Source of the DNA: JAWWOW01 sp033851265
Lineage (GTDB): Bacteria; Actinomycetota; Actinomycetes; JAWWOW01
Assembly (NCBI GenBank): GCA_033851265.1
Contig: JAWWOW010000003.1
Coordinates: forward strand, 372,001 to 436,000
Reading direction: 5' to 3'
Length of the DNA: 64,000 nucleotides
How positions within the stretch are numbered: position 1 is the first letter of the stretch; each line of letters starts with the position of its first letter. The notes under the pieces were generated by a model that saw nothing but the letters and a program-made list of their open reading frames with translations, searched no databases and was not told where the DNA came from. The position numbers were made by a program, and so were the translations under genes. Below, one piece after another: positions 44,384 to 52,394 of this stretch.

Positions 44384-45787
44384 ATGCCTTCTCAGGTTCG
44401 CTCCGCTGCGATCTACGCCCGCATCTCCAGCGACCAGGAGGGCGGCGGCCTGGGGGTAGCTCGTCAAGTCGAGGACTGCCAGCGGCTCGCCGCTGACCTC
44501 GGGTGGCCGGTGACCGACACCTACGTCGACAACGACATTTCGGCGTACTCGGGGAAGGCACGGCCGGAGTATCGGCGGATGCTGGCCGACATAACCGACC
44601 GGGCGGTTGATGCGGTGATCGTCTACCACGTTGACCGACTGACCCGCCGTCCTATCGAGTTGGAGGAGTTCGTCGAAGCGCTGGACGAGGCGCAGATCCG
44701 CAATATGCGGTTCGTCGTGGGTGATGTCGATATCGGCACGGGCGACGGGTTGCTGGTGGCGCGGATCCTCTCGGCGATGGCGGCGAATGAGTCCGCGACG
44801 AAGAGCCGACGGATACGGCGGAAGTTGGATCAGGTCGCGGCACAAGGCCGTCCGCACGGCGGTTCGCATCGACCGTTCGGCTACGAGGACGACCGGGTGA
44901 CGGTGCGCGCCGATGAGGCAGCGGTGATCCGCGCGGTGGCTGCACGATTCCTCGCGGGTGAGTCGATCCGATCCCTGACAACGTGGCTTGACGACAACAG
45001 CGTGCGCACCGTCGAGGGTGGACCGTGGCGCACACCGACCGTGTCGGCAATGCTGCGATCTCCACGCATCGCGGGTATGCGCCAGCACCGGGGGCAGGTC
45101 ATCGGCCAGGCTGTCTGGGACGGGATCATCAGCGAGCACGACCGCGCCCGCATCCTCGCCCGTTTCGACCAGCAAGCCCGCTCGGGGACACGCAGCCCCC
45201 GCCGCTATCTGCTCTCCGGTCTGCTCCGGTGTGGCAAGTGCGGGAACGCGCTGTTCAGCAGCCCACGGGCCAACACGCGCCGGTACGTGTGCCTGTCCGG
45301 TCCCGACCATCGCGGCTGCGGACGCCTGACCGTGGTCGCACCGCCGCTGGAGCAGTTCGTCGCGGACATGGTCATCTATCGGCTCGACACTTCCGAGTTC
45401 GCTAACCAGCTGGCCGGACGTGCCGCCGCTGACGCGCAGAGCGCCGCACTGTCCGAGGCCCTGGCCAGCGAACAGCAAGGCCTGGACGAGTTGGCTGAAC
45501 TGTTCGGCACCAAACAGATCACCGCCCGCGAATGGATGACCGCCAAGCGACCGATGGAAGAGCGCCAGCGCGACCTCGAGCGGCGTCTGGCCCGCGCCTC
45601 TAACGCCAGCACCCTCGATGGGTTCGTGGGGCATGGTGATCGGCTACGCGCTCAGTGGGCGGATCTCAACCTCACTCGGCAGCACGCCATCATCCGCACC
45701 GTGCTCGACCATGCCGTCATCGGTCCCGGTGTCTCTGGTGCTCGCTCCCTCGATCCCGACCGGGTCAGTCCCATGTGGCGGATGTGA
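44384..45787 (+). CDS. Large serine recombinase (integrase)
   Basis: 467 residues. N-terminal resolvase domain: AIYARISSD with catalytic Ser15, DNDISAYSGKARPEYRRML, VIVYHVDRLTRRPIELEEF. A recombinase domain (about 160-265; HGGSHRPFGYE, TPTVSAMLRSPRIAGMRQHRG) and a zinc ribbon (LRCGKCGNALF near residue 285, partner YVCLSG..HRGCG) follow, then a C-terminal coiled coil (about 350-410). This is the standard layout of unidirectional phage-type integrases, and all parts seem intact. It lies immediately inside attL. A directionality factor is not obvious. Confidence 0.92.
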   Translation: MPSQVRSAAIYARISSDQEGGGLGVARQVEDCQRLAADLGWPVTDTYVDNDISAYSGKARPEYRRMLADITDRAVDAVIVYHVDRLTRRPIELEEFVEALDEAQIRNMRFVVGDVDIGTGDGLLVARILSAMAANESATKSRRIRRKLDQVAAQGRPHGGSHRPFGYEDDRVTVRADEAAVIRAVAARFLAGESIRSLTTWLDDNSVRTVEGGPWRTPTVSAMLRSPRIAGMRQHRGQVIGQAVWDGIISEHDRARILARFDQQARSGTRSPRRYLLSGLLRCGKCGNALFSSPRANTRRYVCLSGPDHRGCGRLTVVAPPLEQFVADMVIYRLDTSEFANQLAGRAAADAQSAALSEALASEQQGLDELAELFGTKQITAREWMTAKRPMEERQRDLERRLARASNASTLDGFVGHGDRLRAQWADLNLTRQHAIIRTVLDHAVIGPGVSGARSLDPDRVSPMWRM

Positions 45788-45994
45788 GGGGCGGACCCGC
45801 GACCACCCCTCGCTGCGCAGCGGGGCCCCGCGCGGGTCCGCTCCGGTCAGCAACGCCTCCACGCGTCGGAGCAGCACCGGATCAGCAACCTTGATCGGCA
45901 ATCCCTGAGCCGCGCAGGACTTTTCGACGGCGGCACGCACCGCATCGGCGTCTATCCCGGCCACGACGCCCACACCGCCGGTGGCCCCTGCCAC
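45644..45994 (-). CDS. Small uncharacterised ORF downstream of Rep
   Basis: 116 residues. The first ~60 look like a genuine small helical protein (DADAVRAAVEKSCAAQGLPI, VADPVLLRRVEALL), of the kind found after rep genes in actinomycete plasmids. The rest is Pro/Gly-rich and lies antisense to the last 144 nt of the recombinase gene. It overlaps the rep stop by 43 nt. It could be a regulator or directionality factor, or only its first half may be real. I do not recognise the family. Confidence 0.4.
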   Translation of the reverse strand: MAGATGGVGVVAGIDADAVRAAVEKSCAAQGLPIKVADPVLLRRVEALLTGADPRGAPLRSEGWSRVRPSHPPHGTDPVGIEGASTRDTGTDDGMVEHGADDGVLPSEVEIRPLSA

Positions 45995-46749
45995 CCCTCG
46001 GTGTCAGATGACAGCCACAACCGATCCGGCTGCCCACCGAAGATGTCCGACGCCTGCCCGAGCACGTCATCCGCGCTGATGCCACGCAAATGCACTTTGC
46101 GCGGGGTGAATCCTTGCGCCCGTTCATACCGGTGCGAACCCGGAACCCGCACATGCTCGTGGTTGAAGGTCTTGCCGACGTACTTACTCAGGTAGCGGCC
46201 GGCACGCCGCGCTTCCTCCAACCGGCCTGAACCGACCGGTAGATCACCGAGCAGCTTGATGTGTACGAAGCCGTGACCCCACGCGGCCTCGATCTTTCGA
46301 CGGGGCAGGTATTGACCGACAGCGAAGTGCAGGTGCAGCCCGTGCCCGCTGGCGTGCCACTCGGTCACCCACAAGTACGGGAACGCACCGCCGCCGCGCA
46401 ACTCCCGGATCCGCCGGAAGAACCGACCCGCGTGAGCCTTCGTTTCACGCGGGTCATGGCAACCGGATCCCCGGTAAGTCAGCGTTCCGAAGCGGTTCAG
46501 CCGATTGGCCGCGCAATACCGGCGCACCGCCGCACGGGCACGACGCGCGGCCTCAGCACGTGCACGTTCCGGATCAGCAGCAGGGCCCGTGTAGCCGACC
46601 CGCGGTGGCCGGCGCGACGACACGAAACACCCGCCGGCCTCCCCGGCATCGGGGAACACCGACAGCAACCAACCCGCGTCCTGATTACGCGGCACACGAA
46701 GCACGACCGCTCCCGAAAGCGAGAACCGACAGGGGACTGTCAGCCCCAC
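45952..46749 (-). CDS. Rolling-circle replication initiator (HUH endonuclease)
   Basis: 265 residues. FPYLWVTEWHASGHGLHLHF near residue 125-140 contains the HUH metal site (HLHF), preceded by motif I FGTLTYRG near 88 and followed by the nicking-tyrosine region GRYLSKYVGKTF near residue 185. This arrangement is that of actinomycete plasmid Rep proteins. It nicks one strand at the origin to start rolling-circle replication. It suggests the element can replicate after excision. The origin should be close; see 46750-47188. Confidence 0.82.
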   Translation of the reverse strand: MGLTVPCRFSLSGAVVLRVPRNQDAGWLLSVFPDAGEAGGCFVSSRRPPRVGYTGPAADPERARAEAARRARAAVRRYCAANRLNRFGTLTYRGSGCHDPRETKAHAGRFFRRIRELRGGGAFPYLWVTEWHASGHGLHLHFAVGQYLPRRKIEAAWGHGFVHIKLLGDLPVGSGRLEEARRAGRYLSKYVGKTFNHEHVRVPGSHRYERAQGFTPRKVHLRGISADDVLGQASDIFGGQPDRLWLSSDTEGWQGPPAVWASWPG

Positions 46750-47188
46750 CCAACGAACCGGTGTGCCGCCTCAGAAAAACCTGAGCGCCTAGACCAAATA
46801 CGCGAGGTGGGGCCTAGCCACCTGCGGGTTCCGTGAGGCCGCGTCCTCGCGCTTTACCGGCTGGACCCTCCCACTGCCACGGGGGTTCCTATACGCCCGG
46901 TGCCAGGCGTTCATTTGCCGATGGGGTGGCCCACCGGTGCCGGTTTCCACGAACAGAGTTACACGACGACGACGATGGAGTCCTGCATTACGCCGAAAGT
47001 TGGCGTGTCCCCGTCGGCGGAGTCTCCGGCCCGTCCCCCACCGGTCAAGGGTGCGCCACGCCGCTTCCAGCGCCCTTGACCGGCTCCTCCCGGACCTACA
47101 CCAGCGCCTATGGGGACGACGCCCCCACATGGAACTCCGCGCGATAACGGCCCTTCTAGTGCGATCTGGAACACCGCTTCTCGCGCGT
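46750..47188. other. Non-coding stretch of the element, candidate double-strand origin
   Basis: No convincing gene in any frame. Just upstream of rep there are two stems: CTCAG 46770-46774 with CTGAG 46781-46785 (loop AAAAAC), and AGGTGG 46805-46810 with CCACCT 46818-46823. Rolling-circle origins are commonly such hairpins next to rep, so this is the likely place for one; I cannot identify a nick site. The rep promoter must also lie here. One minus-strand frame of 113 codons (46789-47130) is Arg-rich and shows no family features. Confidence 0.35.
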
Positions 47189-47851
47189 CTAATGGAATGC
47201 GCCGAACCCCATGCCAGCCGTCAACGGATGCACGGGTAACTCCCCGAAACAGGGGCTGAACTGATAACCCGAAGGGAGGCGTATACGTGACGACCCAGCA
47301 ACCTGATCCAAGTGGACAAGCAGACCGAACGCCACCGGTGAGCCAGCGCACCCAACGCTCGCACCGGTCGAGAAGAAGCCGAGCTGGGCGTAGGCGTACC
47401 CCCTGACCTCTAGTCGCAGATGCTCCACAGGCCTGGATGAAGTGTCGTCTCGATACGGGTACGTCCGTAACAGTTCGCCACTCGGACCCAGCAAGACAAT
47501 GTCGAGGTAGGTGGACAGGTAGCACGCGCGTTCTCCGATGTTCTGCAACTGGACGAAGACCGCTTCGTGCCCTCCCGCCGCGAAGTCATTCCCAGTGGCC
47601 TTGACGGCGAGCATTTGGAGTCGGCATCTGGACTGAGGATCGATGCGGAACGCCTCATCGTCCGGCGATTCCGTGTGCCGGGAGGGTGCCGTCGTCGAGA
47701 GCACACTCCCCGCCGGAGCCTGCGACGCCTTCCGCCCCGTGGTATCCGCGTCCGAGCAGGCCGCGAAAACCAAGCCAGCGACAAGGACGCTAGCGAGACG
47801 CACGCCTGTTACGCACCGGACACGACCAACTGGGACCTGCACCGAACGCAC
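47189..47851 (-). CDS. DUF4232-type lipoprotein
   Basis: 220 residues. Lipoprotein signal with LASVLVAGLVFAAC (lipobox VFAAC near residue 32), a Ser/Thr-rich linker, then a beta-sandwich-like domain with RLQMLAVKATGN, VFVQLQNIGERACYLSTYLD, and VGCAGSPVAFGLLVHLD, which fits DUF4232. Such proteins are exported and of unknown function. It is a cargo gene of the element; codon use is less GC-rich than in the flanking chromosome. The start could also be one of several in-frame GTGs before the signal core. Confidence 0.65.
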   Translation of the reverse strand: MRSVQVPVGRVRCVTGVRLASVLVAGLVFAACSDADTTGRKASQAPAGSVLSTTAPSRHTESPDDEAFRIDPQSRCRLQMLAVKATGNDFAAGGHEAVFVQLQNIGERACYLSTYLDIVLLGPSGELLRTYPYRDDTSSRPVEHLRLEVRGYAYAQLGFFSTGASVGCAGSPVAFGLLVHLDQVAGSSRIRLPSGYQFSPCFGELPVHPLTAGMGFGAFH

Positions 47852-47885
47852 GATAACGACGGCCCCGCACGCTCGCGAACGGCCC

Positions 47886-48098
47886 TTATCGACTGGGCCC
47901 GCCAGCCCGGCTAACGACGAGAATCACGAGACCGAGCACGAGCAGGCTGACGACGCCCACGATGAGGATTCCGATCGCGGCTGCCAACCATCCTGTGATC
48001 AGCCCCACTACGAGGGCTAGGCCACCTATCCCAAGGCTTAACGCGATTGCGATATGCAGGGCCAGCCGCCGTGCTTCCGGTGTACCTCTGTCATCCAC
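47886..48098 (-). CDS. Small membrane protein with two TM helices
   Basis: 70 residues: a charged N terminus, hydrophobic helices at about 13-36 and 38-62, and a basic C terminus. It lies between the lipoprotein and the PD-(D/E)xK gene on the same strand, so it could be part of a cargo operon. No family recognised. Confidence 0.5.
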   Translation of the reverse strand: MDDRGTPEARRLALHIAIALSLGIGGLALVVGLITGWLAAAIGILIVGVVSLLVLGLVILVVSRAGGPSR

Positions 48099-48151
48099 GA
48101 GCGCACGATAACGCCGGTTATCCGTCGGACGAGTTTCGTTGCTAATTCAAG

Positions 48152-49513
48152 TTAAGAGGTGGCCCATCGACTCATGACGTCGAGCACGGAAACGGAACCT
48201 AGCGGCATCACGTCACGCAGGATGTTCGACGCGCTACTGGCAGATGCCTCGCTTACGAAACGCTCGAGCTCCGGACGCAGATTACCGATGCCTTCGACGT
48301 ATACCGGCGCGGCGCCCTCTGACTCCTCGGGGTAGCCATACCTGGCCCGTCGCTCGCCGGTAGCAGCGCGAGCACGTTCAAAGTGATCTCGCACGTCGTT
48401 GCCCACCGTATCCGTGGTAACGATCACCGATTCATCCGGTCGAATGATCCCAATCTTTGCGCCAAACGAGTAGGCGCTCCCGAGATTGAACGGCTTGTCC
48501 TTGAGCTCGAAGAGAAACACCTTCCCGAATATGAGCACGATGGCATCCATTTCATCGCCACCGGCTTGTTGTTCAACCAGGATCGAATTGAGCGGGACAC
48601 CGAGCTGCAATAACTCTTGAACGAGAGCGACAGTGAACCAGCGGTTACCGTCAAGCAGACTCCTGCCGCGCTCCGTGATCCCGAGCGCTTCCTCGCATCT
48701 TTCGTCGGAGAGCTTGCGACCGCACGAACAGCGGACTCCGCTTTTGTCCAACTCCTCGATCAAGGATGCGTCCGGGAGACGGTTCACCTGCGAGTTTGTC
48801 TTCTTGCAGACGACTACGGCCTCCGTCGCCACCAAGCCGACCTTCTGCAGGGTCTCGATTATCGAGTCCATCCGCTCCCGCTCATCAGGGGCCACCTGAC
48901 GCGGCGCGTCACCCAGTAGCAGGCCGCTTGATGACTTGATAGCCGTTGCCAGTGTGCGGATGCCTCGATCGCGCAGCGCTTCACTTGCCGCGATGTCCTC
49001 AGCCGAGGGTTGTTCGGCGGCCTCACGAGTCTCAGCAAGCAACTCATCGAAACGCTGTGACGCGTAGTGGAATGGTTCCAGTGGTCGATCGAACACATCG
49101 GCGCAGGTCGCCTCGAAAGCGGCGAGGGCCGGTGGGTCCAATTCGGGACCGATCGCATAGAGAGTGACGACCGAGGCCTCGTCCTCTTGCTCGGCGCGCA
49201 CCCCGCCCGTGGCTGGGTCCATGAATCGGCGTACACCGCTCGAGCGAAGTCGGTGCATCAGCGCGTACAGCGTGTCACCCTCGACGTATAGCTCTGCGCG
49301 TCGGACGACCATCGAACGCTGTGCATAGGAATCGCGCGGGTCCGCCTGACGCACAGGGTTCGATGGCAAAGCGAGTCCCAGCGCCCGCGCCTGGGCCTCC
49401 AGGCTCGGAGCAAGCACGGACTGATGATCTTGCGAGAGCCGAGCGATGGTTTCGTTGACGGCATCAGTCGCATCGCCATCCACCACCAAACGCCGCATCA
49501 CAGTATGAAGCAC
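48152..49513 (-). CDS. Uncharacterised protein with PD-(D/E)xK-like nuclease motif (element cargo)
   Basis: 453 residues. The segment EMDAIVLIFGKVFLFELKDK gives Asp323, Glu336 and Lys338 on two hydrophobic strands, the arrangement of PD-(D/E)xK nucleases. Before it lies a Cys-containing patch (RCSCGRKLSDERC, about 263-275) and a helical, possibly winged-helix region (about 225-310). The N-terminal ~200 residues are alpha/beta and unrecognised. It is the last cargo gene before attR, about 80 bp from the junction. Base composition is clearly less GC-rich than the surroundings, indicating acquisition. A nuclease-based defence role is possible but unproven. GTG 49513 is used; ATG 49498 is an alternative. 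Confidence 0.7.
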   Translation of the reverse strand: MLHTVMRRLVVDGDATDAVNETIARLSQDHQSVLAPSLEAQARALGLALPSNPVRQADPRDSYAQRSMVVRRAELYVEGDTLYALMHRLRSSGVRRFMDPATGGVRAEQEDEASVVTLYAIGPELDPPALAAFEATCADVFDRPLEPFHYASQRFDELLAETREAAEQPSAEDIAASEALRDRGIRTLATAIKSSSGLLLGDAPRQVAPDERERMDSIIETLQKVGLVATEAVVVCKKTNSQVNRLPDASLIEELDKSGVRCSCGRKLSDERCEEALGITERGRSLLDGNRWFTVALVQELLQLGVPLNSILVEQQAGGDEMDAIVLIFGKVFLFELKDKPFNLGSAYSFGAKIGIIRPDESVIVTTDTVGNDVRDHFERARAATGERRARYGYPEESEGAAPVYVEGIGNLRPELERFVSEASASSASNILRDVMPLGSVSVLDVMSRWATS

Positions 49514-49579
49514 GCATCGATCTTGCCATCGGATGAGCGGTGACGTCCCGGCTTTCCGGAGATGCGTCGGCGGGGTGTC

Positions 49580-50659
49580 TTACGAACGCGTGAGATTGTC
49601 GAGGTCAGTCGGCCCGCCATGCGTCCAGTGCTCGCCGTAGTGGTGGGCCTGGCACCACGTCGGAGGCCGGTCGCAACCCGGGAACACGCAGCCGCCGTCG
49701 CGGACGACGAGTGCTTTCCATTGCGCGGCGCTGACGACTCGGGTGGTGCGGCCGAGGTCGAGAATCTGCCCCTCTGGACTAAGGAGTACGCGAGTGATCG
49801 TGGCGTCGCAGGCGACGCGTTGGGTGCCGGTCGCTGACAGCCGGCCGCCATAACCCAGCTGGGCGAGTGCGGCTTTCTCGGCGGCGAGCAACTCATCCAG
49901 TCCGCACAGGACGAACAGGTGAGGCCGGGCCCCATGGTTGGTCGGCAGGCCTGCGTTGTCGGGTGTATCGGCGGTGCAGCGAAACACCTCGACGAAGGCA
50001 TCGGCGTTGCGTTGGGCGACGGTGCGGGGATCCGCGGGAAGCGGCGCAGCGAGCGAGTCCAACACGGACTTGACCAGCGAGCCGGCTTCGTCGGGTAGCC
50101 AGCCCCGGACGTTGAAGCCGTCCAGCACCGGAGTGACCGACACCTCGCGGCGAGCGAACGCGGCCTCCTCGTCGCGCGCCTTGCGGTCGTTGTCGCGGCA
50201 CAGCGAATCGCGGATCTCCCGAAGTTCGCCGCCGAACCGGGCGGGGTCGGTCAGCCGACCAACCTCCACTAGCTGCCGCTGAACCGTGCGAGTGTCGGCG
50301 ATGTCGGTCTCGTGAGCGAGTAGTGCCACTGCTCGGGCGTGGTCGAAGGAGATCTCCCCTTCGCTCAGCGCGGTCGCGACCATTGGCAACTCGCGCAGCA
50401 CCCGCGCCGTCCGAACCCTCGCTGATGCTTCAGCGGGTGCCAGTCGGCACCGGCCGCGCAACCAGGATGCGGTCGAGGGACACCCGTCGATCTCGCCCAT
50501 GCCCTGCGCGTCGAAGGCGCCGATCGCTCGCTCGATCACGCCGTCCAGCCGGTTGCGGGCGTCGAACAGGTCGTGAATGTGATCGCCGAGCGCCCCCGCC
50601 GGCAGCGCGGCAACATCGACGGTCGCAAGACCATCGAGTGCTGAACGCAACTCCGACAC
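49580..50659 (-). pseudogene. 5' part of DUF222/HNH endonuclease gene, truncated by the element
   Basis: 359 codons from GTG 50659, preceded by GGAGG six bases upstream; ATG 50773 is an in-frame alternative that lies closer to the SOS box. DUF222 covers about residues 10-270 (DVAALPAGALGDHIHDLFDA, GCPSTASWLRGRCRLAPAEA), followed by the HNH start VVRDGGCVFPGCDRPPTWCQ, AHHYGEHWTHGGPTDLDNL. The final CGYHHRLLH of the HNH site is missing and sits at 44.35 kb. The protein would lack the last metal ligand and should be inactive. The family is the mycobacterial 13E12 type. Confidence 0.85.
49588..49594. other. Right attachment site (attR) core
   Basis: GCGTGAG, matching GCGCGAG at the left junction. 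From 49595 rightward the sequence codes (minus strand) for the 5' part of the split HNH gene; leftward it belongs to the element and supplies the fortuitous ending TRS-stop at 49580. Confidence 0.65.
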
Positions 50660-50799
50660 GGCAGACCTCCGGCACGACGATGAGATGTCCGATGCGTTGT
50701 CGTGTCCGAAAGCTCTGTCAGAGGCTGCTCCGCAGCCCCCGTGCACAAGTTCCCGCTGAGCGGGCCGGCTCATGCACCGATGTTCTTGGTGGTCTCGCA

Positions 50800-50815
50800 T
50801 CGAACGTATGTTCGA
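50800..50815. promoter_or_regulatory. LexA (SOS) box
   Basis: TCGAACGTATGTTCGA is a perfect palindromic match to the actinobacterial LexA site TCGAAC-N4-GTTCGA. It lies 141 bp upstream of the GTG at 50659, or 27 bp upstream of ATG 50773, of the split DUF222/HNH gene. 13E12-family genes in Mycobacterium tuberculosis are known LexA targets. Confidence 0.85.
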
Positions 50816-50944
50816 AGCCAACAGTACGACCTGCGACCGACAAACGCAAGCACTGGATGAAGATTTCGTTGCTGAATTTCGCTATGCAACCGGCGATCCC
50901 GTGCGCTTCGTGGATGTCGGCGGGGGCCGTGTAGGAATGGGTTC

Positions 50945-51613
50945 ATGGCGATCGCGACGTACAAGGACCTCTGCATCGACGCTGTCGACGCGGCGGCGCT
51001 GGGACGGTTTTGGGCCGGTGCCCTGCAGCTCGACCTGCAGCTGGACGACGACGGCGACGCGAGACTCGTTGGGCCCACGCCCCGGCACACGGTGTGGATC
51101 AACACGGTCCCGGAGCCGGTCACCGTCAAGCAGAGAATGCACCTCGACGTGCGCGCGGGCAGCGTCGACGACGTGGTCGCCCTCGGTGGCCTGGTCGTGG
51201 ACGCCGAGTCGTTCCCGTGGACGGTGATGAAGGACGTCGAGGGCGGTGAGCTGTGCGTGTTCGGCACCCGTGCCGACCGGCCCGCAGGGCTGATGGAGAT
51301 CGTCGTCGACACCGCCGACGCGGTGCGCATCTCCACCTGGTGGGCCGACGTGCTCGGTGCCGGGCGCAAGGACCACGAGCACGGGTACTCCTACCTCGAG
51401 CCGGTGCCCGAAGCGCCGTTCGAGTCACTGGTCTTCGTCCCTGGTCCCGACGCCAAGACCGTGAAGAACCGCATCCACATCGACGTCACCACCCCCGACG
51501 TCCAGCTGCTCGTGGACGCGGGCGCCCGGCTGCTGCGTGCGCAGGACGAGGAGATCTCCTGGAGCGTCCTCGCCGACCCCGACGGCAACGAGTTCTGCGC
51601 CTTCGTCGACTGA
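50945..51613 (+). CDS. VOC-superfamily (glyoxalase-like) protein
   Basis: 222 residues with two glyoxalase-like halves: residues 1-105 (YKDLCIDAVDAAALGRFWAG, RMHLDVRAGSVDDVVALGG) and 115-222 (MEIVVDTADAVRISTWWADV, RIHIDVTTPDVQLLVDAG, LADPDGNEFCAFV). Many actinobacterial proteins of this kind have no known substrate, so no enzymatic name is given. ATG 50945 is preceded by a weak GGAATGGGTTC. It is not linked to its neighbours. Confidence 0.83.
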   Translation: MAIATYKDLCIDAVDAAALGRFWAGALQLDLQLDDDGDARLVGPTPRHTVWINTVPEPVTVKQRMHLDVRAGSVDDVVALGGLVVDAESFPWTVMKDVEGGELCVFGTRADRPAGLMEIVVDTADAVRISTWWADVLGAGRKDHEHGYSYLEPVPEAPFESLVFVPGPDAKTVKNRIHIDVTTPDVQLLVDAGARLLRAQDEEISWSVLADPDGNEFCAFVD

Positions 51614-51730
51614 CCGCGCCCGCTGACCCTGCACCACGCGACCAGCACCGCACGTGCGGAACCGCGAATAGGCACCGACCGCGCGCACGGATATATGCCG
51701 TTCGCGAAGGGCCGTTCCGGAACGCGTCGG

Positions 51731-52276
51731 CTACTCGGACTCGCGAAGACCGACCGCGTCGTGGTCCCAGAAGCCGTGCCTGTAGATCAGAGTCCCGGTC
51801 ATCCACTGCTGATACGCCGGAAGTAGCTGAACCTGGAATGCCGCTGCCGGGATTCGCAGGGACGGGCGCCGGAAGCTGTGACCTTCGCCAGCGGAGAACC
51901 CGAAGCGCGAGTAGTAGGCGGGTGACCCCTCGAGAAAGACAAGCGGCACACCGCGCTGCGCCAGCACCTCAAGACCGCGCCGGATCAAGGCGGCTCCGAC
52001 ACCCTGCCGCTGCCGATCTGGACGCACGCCCACAGGACTGAGTACCTGAACATCAACCAGTCGCCGAGGAGCGTCCAGGAGGTTCCGCGTGTAGAGCGCG
52101 TGTCCGACGACGCGACCGCCGTTGTCGGCGACGAGCGAGAGTCCCGGCTCCCGTTTCAAGGACGCTCGGAGATCCGCAACGAGCGGAACTACGACGGAGC
52201 CGTGGGAGCCAAATGCCAGCTGGTGAACCTCCGCGACCGACTCGTAGTCCTCGGGCCGCTCCTCCCGTATCAACAC
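51731..52276 (-). CDS. GNAT-family N-acetyltransferase
   Basis: 181 residues from GTG 52276, chosen because the GNAT fold begins immediately (IREERPEDYESVAEVHQLAF). The acetyl-CoA-binding motif A is SPVGVRPDRQRQGVGAALIR near residue 85, with VFLEGSPAYYSRFGF following, as in YhbS-like enzymes. Substrate unknown. The frame runs upstream to 52369 without family similarity. Confidence 0.85.
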   Translation of the reverse strand: MLIREERPEDYESVAEVHQLAFGSHGSVVVPLVADLRASLKREPGLSLVADNGGRVVGHALYTRNLLDAPRRLVDVQVLSPVGVRPDRQRQGVGAALIRRGLEVLAQRGVPLVFLEGSPAYYSRFGFSAGEGHSFRRPSLRIPAAAFQVQLLPAYQQWMTGTLIYRHGFWDHDAVGLRESE

Positions 52277-52394
52277 GGGCCGACGGTAAAGCCGATCCCA
52301 GTGACAAGCGAGCCATTTGTCGATACGAACGGCGCGCCGGAGCGGAGGCGGAGGGCCGACCTCCAACATTCGAACGACGTTATGGAGCGGTTCG

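Larger units (their letters stand above)
44354..49593. mobile_element. Integrative element with serine recombinase, HUH Rep and cargo, inserted in a DUF222/HNH gene
   Basis: About 5.24 kb. Left to right: serine recombinase (plus strand), a 116-residue ORF, HUH-type Rep, a non-coding stretch of about 440 bp, a DUF4232 lipoprotein, a two-TM peptide and a PD-(D/E)xK-like protein (all minus strand). Boundaries are set by the interrupted HNH gene, which can be rebuilt by joining base 44355 to 49595. Recombinase next to one end plus Rep resembles small actinomycete integrative plasmids. The ends share only GCG(C/T)GAG, as expected for large serine integrases. No conjugation gene (FtsK/TraB-like) is visible, so transfer would need help. 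Confidence 0.8.

Noticed and set aside
46789..47130. 113-codon minus-strand frame between rep and the lipoprotein gene
   Set aside because: Arg/Trp-rich composition without secondary-structure pattern, overlapping the stem region near rep. More likely origin and leader DNA than a gene.
46959..47525. 188-codon minus-strand frame overlapping the DUF4232 gene in another frame
   Set aside because: Contains no family features; the other frame has a lipobox and a coherent domain.
44354..49593. Prophage
   Set aside because: No capsid, terminase, portal, tail or lysis genes; only recombinase, Rep and passengers.
44354..49593. Restriction-modification system including the PD-(D/E)xK protein
   Set aside because: No methyltransferase or specificity subunit lies in the element; the only methyltransferases nearby are RsmA and a polysaccharide enzyme.
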